From: an uncultured beta proteobacterium
GTDB taxonomy: Bacteria > Pseudomonadota > Gammaproteobacteria > Burkholderiales > Burkholderiaceae_C
Length of the DNA: 9,271 nt
Assembly (NCBI GenBank): GCA_903927495.1
Contig: CAIYNH010000958.1
Location: 1 to 9,271, forward strand
Reading direction: 5' to 3'
The number at the start of each line of letters is the position of its first letter. Position 1 is the first letter of the stretch. Shown piece after piece: positions 6,555-9,271 of the stretch. The notes beneath the pieces were generated by a model. It was not told the DNA's origin. It saw nothing but the letters and a program-made list of their open reading frames with translations, and did not search any database. The position numbers and the translations under genes are program-made.

Positions 6555-7826
6555 TCAGCTTTTCTGCCACACTGCCGCAAAAAAGCCATCGGTTTGATGG
6601 CGATGGGGCCACAACCGCAAATAGCGTTGTCCGCTGTCCCCACCACTGCAGAGTGTGGCAGCCGCTTCGACTTTCAAGCCGGCCAGCACTTCACCCGCAT
6701 CAAGTACCGCGAAATCCGGATTTGTCACAGAAAAAGCCAGCGCAATCGCCTCGTTCTCTTGCGGCAACACACTGCAAGTGGCATAAACCAGACGTCCACC
6801 CGATTTGACCAGGCGCGCGGCGCTTTGCAAAATCGCGGTCTGCTTGGCCGTCATCTCATCAACAGCCTGCTGAGTTTGCCTCCACTTCAGATCAGGATTG
6901 CGCCGCAAGGTACCCATGCCGGTGCAAGGTGCATCCACCAGCACCCGGTCAATCTTGCCTGAAAGTCGTTTTACACGTTCATCGCGCTCATGCGCAATGG
7001 CCGCAGGGTGAACGTTGGATAAACCGCTGCGTGCCAGCCTTGACTTGAAGGAGTCCAACCGTCCCGCAGACGTGTCAAACGCATAGAGACGCCCGGTGCT
7101 GCGCATACCGGCACCAATGGCCAGCGTTTTTCCACCGGCACCGGCGCAAAAATCGACCACCATTTCGCCTCGTTTGGCATCGAGCAGCATCGCCAAGAGC
7201 TGTGAGCCTTCGTCTTGTACCTCAAAATCACCTCGGGTAAAGGCCTCCATCTTGTTCAAAGCGGGTTTGCCTGCAATTCGCAAACCCCAGGGTGAAAACG
7301 GTGTCGGTACGGCCTTGATGCCCAAAACGGCCAAGCCTTTTTGCACGTCTGCGCGCTTAGCTTTGAAGGTGTTAACACGCAAATCCAGACCCGCGCCCTT
7401 ATTAAAACTCTCCACCAGTGGCCAAAATTCATCCCCTAGTTGGTCTTTAAGCGGTGCCACCAACCACTCAGGCAGGTTATGCCGATGACGCTCCATCAGA
7501 TCAGCCACCTTGATCTTTTCGCATTGGACGAGCCAGTTGATTTCTTGCTCAGTCAAAGCGCTGCGCAAAAAATCAGCCGGACCATAAAAACCCAAAATAG
7601 CCAGCCGACGCTCTTTGGGTCCACTGCCAGAAGGTGCAAAGTGATCAAAAAGAAGTTTTTTGCGCAACACCGTATAAACCGTTTCAGCCATGGTGGCACG
7701 TTCACGCGGACCAAAACCACGGTGATCACGAAAAAATCGCGACACAATGGCATCAGCAGGGTGGTCAAATTTGAGAGTTAGCCGAACCAGTTCGGCACAG
7801 GCATCAAGGAGAGCTTTTGGGTGCAT
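6555..7826 (-). CDS. RsmB/NOP-family rRNA cytosine-5 methyltransferase
   Basis: A SAM-dependent methyltransferase expected to make 5-methylcytosine in ribosomal RNA (E. coli RsmB methylates 16S C967). Taking the ATG at 7826, the protein has 423 residues: a helical NusB-like N-terminal part (about 1-125), an RNA-binding linker with the DLRVNTFKAKR segment (148-158), and a Rossmann catalytic domain with the SAM-binding DFCAGAGGKTLAIG (225-238), motif IV VDAPCTGMGTLRRNP (297-311; Cys301) and motif VI YATCSVLPQENE (348-359; catalytic Cys351). Both cysteines of the two-cysteine mechanism are present. The start MHPKALLDACAELVRLTLKF resembles relatives; an ATG 24 codons upstream (7898) gives an unconserved extension with no better ribosome site. 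It is convergent with moeA, and on the same strand as and 165 nt downstream of the flavoprotein gene. The family is certain; which cytosine is modified is not. Confidence 0.93.
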   Translation of the reverse strand: MHPKALLDACAELVRLTLKFDHPADAIVSRFFRDHRGFGPRERATMAETVYTVLRKKLLFDHFAPSGSGPKERRLAILGFYGPADFLRSALTEQEINWLVQCEKIKVADLMERHRHNLPEWLVAPLKDQLGDEFWPLVESFNKGAGLDLRVNTFKAKRADVQKGLAVLGIKAVPTPFSPWGLRIAGKPALNKMEAFTRGDFEVQDEGSQLLAMLLDAKRGEMVVDFCAGAGGKTLAIGAGMRSTGRLYAFDTSAGRLDSFKSRLARSGLSNVHPAAIAHERDERVKRLSGKIDRVLVDAPCTGMGTLRRNPDLKWRQTQQAVDEMTAKQTAILQSAARLVKSGGRLVYATCSVLPQENEAIALAFSVTNPDFAVLDAGEVLAGLKVEAAATLCSGGDSGQRYLRLWPHRHQTDGFFAAVWQKS

Positions 7827-7991
7827 ACGGTTGATTGTCCCATGAGCGGTGCTGCCCCGTCCCCATTGCCGAGCGTCTTCTTCCGACAGAGGTTTCATTT
7901 CGCAAGGATTTCATTTGCAATGCTGCTGGGAACGACTGTGGGCCTGATCGAGCGCATTGTCCCAAGCTTGCGCGTGGGCACTGGCAACTCA

Positions 7992-9271
7992 CTAGCGACT
8001 TCCAAACTTGGTATCGAATCGAATGCCAATTTTTTGCAACAACGGTGTGGGTAACAAACCACCCGCACACACAATGACAGCATCGTTTCGATGCCGCACC
8101 AGGATGCCATCGCAGTCGATATCGACGGTATCCAGCTGGATGCCTTGCACTGTGGAGTTCAGCATGACCTTGAGTCGTCCGGTTTTTTGTTGTTGCTCCA
8201 ACAGCGTCCGGTTTTTTTGCTTGACCCGTGAAAAGGCCGAACTACGGTACGACAAGATAACCTTGGTGCCTTTTTGCTCAGACAGAGCAATAGCGGCCTC
8301 CAGCGCGCTATCACCACCACCTACAACCAGCACCGACAGCCCTTCAAATTGGGCAGGATCTGCCAGACGGTACATCACCTTGGACTGCTCCTCGCCGGGA
8401 ACCTCAAGTTTTCGCGGCGTGCCTCGGCGCCCCATGGATAAGAGAACCGCTTTGGTGGTGTAACTACCCTGCTGGGTTTTAACCTCAAAGTGGTCACCAA
8501 CTTTTTCAATCGCCTCCATACGTTCTCTGAATGAAACTTTGAGGCCCGTCTTTCGCACGACATCCTGCCAAAACTCCAGTAATTTTTCTTTTTGAACCTC
8601 GGTAAATTTGATCTTGCCAATAATTGCCAGATCTACCGGTGACGTCATGGCAATTTTTTGCCGCGGATAGTGATAAACCGCACCACCAAGCGAGTCTTCC
8701 TGTTCCAGAATTTTGTAGCGTAACTTGTGCTCAATGGCCGACAACCCAGCCGAAATACCAGCCGGACCACAGCCAACGATGACGACATCAAAATCAGAAC
8801 CGCCACCCGCCCGCTTGCGAATTGCCTCCATGGCCTGACGACCTTGTTCGGCCGCCTTGCGAATCAAGCCCATGCCACCCAACTCACCGGCGATAAAAAT
8901 ACCTTTGACATTGGTCTCAAACTCTGGACTGATGTGAGGAATTTCGATGCCACGCTTCTCGGTGCCGAACACCAGCTTGATAGCCTCTACCGGGCAGGCC
9001 GCCATGCAAGCACCGTGACCAATGCAATGTGCAGCATTGATCAGCACCGCTTTGCCATTCACCACGCCCAAGGCTTTCTCAGGACATGATTTAACGCAGG
9101 CACCTGAACCCATGCAACGCGCAGGATCTACCACAGGATGCAACGAGGGTGGCTCAACCATGCCGGTCTGTATGGCCTCCTGCAATTGCGCATGGTGTTG
9201 ACCGTGCAGACGTCGCTGGCGCCGGATGTACAGCAACAGCACCAACCCAAAGATGACAAGATAAAGGTACA
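7992..9271 (-). CDS. Membrane-anchored ferredoxin/FAD-NAD(P) oxidoreductase fusion (YpdA/thioredoxin-reductase-like), 5' end outside the window
   Basis: Visible part 425 residues; numbering here starts at the TTG at 9245. The frame is open to the window edge and begins with a hydrophobic stretch (YLYLVIFGLVLLLYI) followed by basic residues, a membrane anchor. Next come two ferredoxin motifs, Cys44/Cys50/Cys54-Pro and Cys74/Cys80/Cys84-Pro, with Ser47 and His77 where a second cysteine is usual. Then FETNVKGIFIAGELGGMGLI (109-128), the FAD motif VIVGCGPAG (155-163) and the NAD(P) motif VLVVGGGDSA (305-314). It lacks the redox-active CxxC of thioredoxin reductase, like YpdA. It ends at KFGSR with no C-terminal GIFxAGD segment. 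A role moving electrons between NAD(P)H, flavin and iron-sulfur clusters at the membrane is likely; substrate and partner are unknown. The true start lies beyond 9271. Confidence 0.88.
   Translation of the reverse strand, partial: YLYLVIFGLVLLLYIRRQRRLHGQHHAQLQEAIQTGMVEPPSLHPVVDPARCMGSGACVKSCPEKALGVVNGKAVLINAAHCIGHGACMAACPVEAIKLVFGTEKRGIEIPHISPEFETNVKGIFIAGELGGMGLIRKAAEQGRQAMEAIRKRAGGGSDFDVVIVGCGPAGISAGLSAIEHKLRYKILEQEDSLGGAVYHYPRQKIAMTSPVDLAIIGKIKFTEVQKEKLLEFWQDVVRKTGLKVSFRERMEAIEKVGDHFEVKTQQGSYTTKAVLLSMGRRGTPRKLEVPGEEQSKVMYRLADPAQFEGLSVLVVGGGDSALEAAIALSEQKGTKVILSYRSSAFSRVKQKNRTLLEQQQKTGRLKVMLNSTVQGIQLDTVDIDCDGILVRHRNDAVIVCAGGLLPTPLLQKIGIRFDTKFGSR

Noticed and set aside
7827..7898. 24-codon N-terminal extension of the RsmB-like protein from the ATG at 7898
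   Set aside because: No convincing ribosome site and no resemblance to the family; the MHPKALLDA start fits better.

Overview
The window looks like chromosomal DNA of a betaproteobacterium, most likely Comamonadaceae (Rhodoferax/Polaromonas type). That rests on protein style (MoaA, RsmB-like and CcoG read like Burkholderiales versions), on the moaA-mobA-moeA order, and on an AT-rich repeat-like insert in moeA of a kind I associate with that family. The assignment is inference. No tRNA, rRNA, CRISPR array or transposase gene is visible.

Left part (1-3207): a divergent locus. On the minus strand are a persulfide-dioxygenase-like metallo-beta-lactamase-fold protein (918-1571) and, 25 nt downstream, ccoG (1-892, cut by the window edge), the cbb3 oxidase assembly factor. 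On the plus strand is a sigma-54 activator (1819-3207) whose sensor domain carries three cysteines with the spacing known for FisR, the sulfane-sulfur sensor. The 247 bp between the divergent genes hold a near-consensus sigma-54 promoter (1657-1672) facing the MBL gene and a cluster of nested inverted repeats built on CTGCC/GGCAG (1753-1803) at enhancer distance. This reads as a complete control circuit: FisR binds the repeats, senses polysulfide and switches on MBL-ccoG. The MBL protein, however, lacks the iron-ligand aspartate of true persulfide dioxygenases and has a shortened HxHxDH motif.

Middle part (3208-6521): a compact plus-strand molybdenum-cofactor operon. A 27-residue leader ORF (3295-3378) has a good ribosome binding site and ends in an ATGA overlap with moaA. 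moaA is followed after 1 nt by mobA (TTG start behind GGAGG), which overlaps moeA by ATGA. MoaA makes the first pterin intermediate, MoeA inserts molybdate, and MobA adds GMP. moeA carries an in-frame insert of about 28 codons just before its PGNP motif.

Right part (6555-9271): two minus-strand genes convergent with moeA. The distal one is a membrane-anchored ferredoxin-flavoprotein fusion (7992-9271, N-terminus outside the window), downstream of which lies an RsmB/NOP-family rRNA cytosine-5 methyltransferase (6555-7826). In the flavoprotein both ferredoxin motifs lack the second cysteine (Ser and His instead), and the FAD-binding segment normally at the C-terminus of such reductases sits before the N-terminal GxGxxG motif, suggesting a circular permutation.
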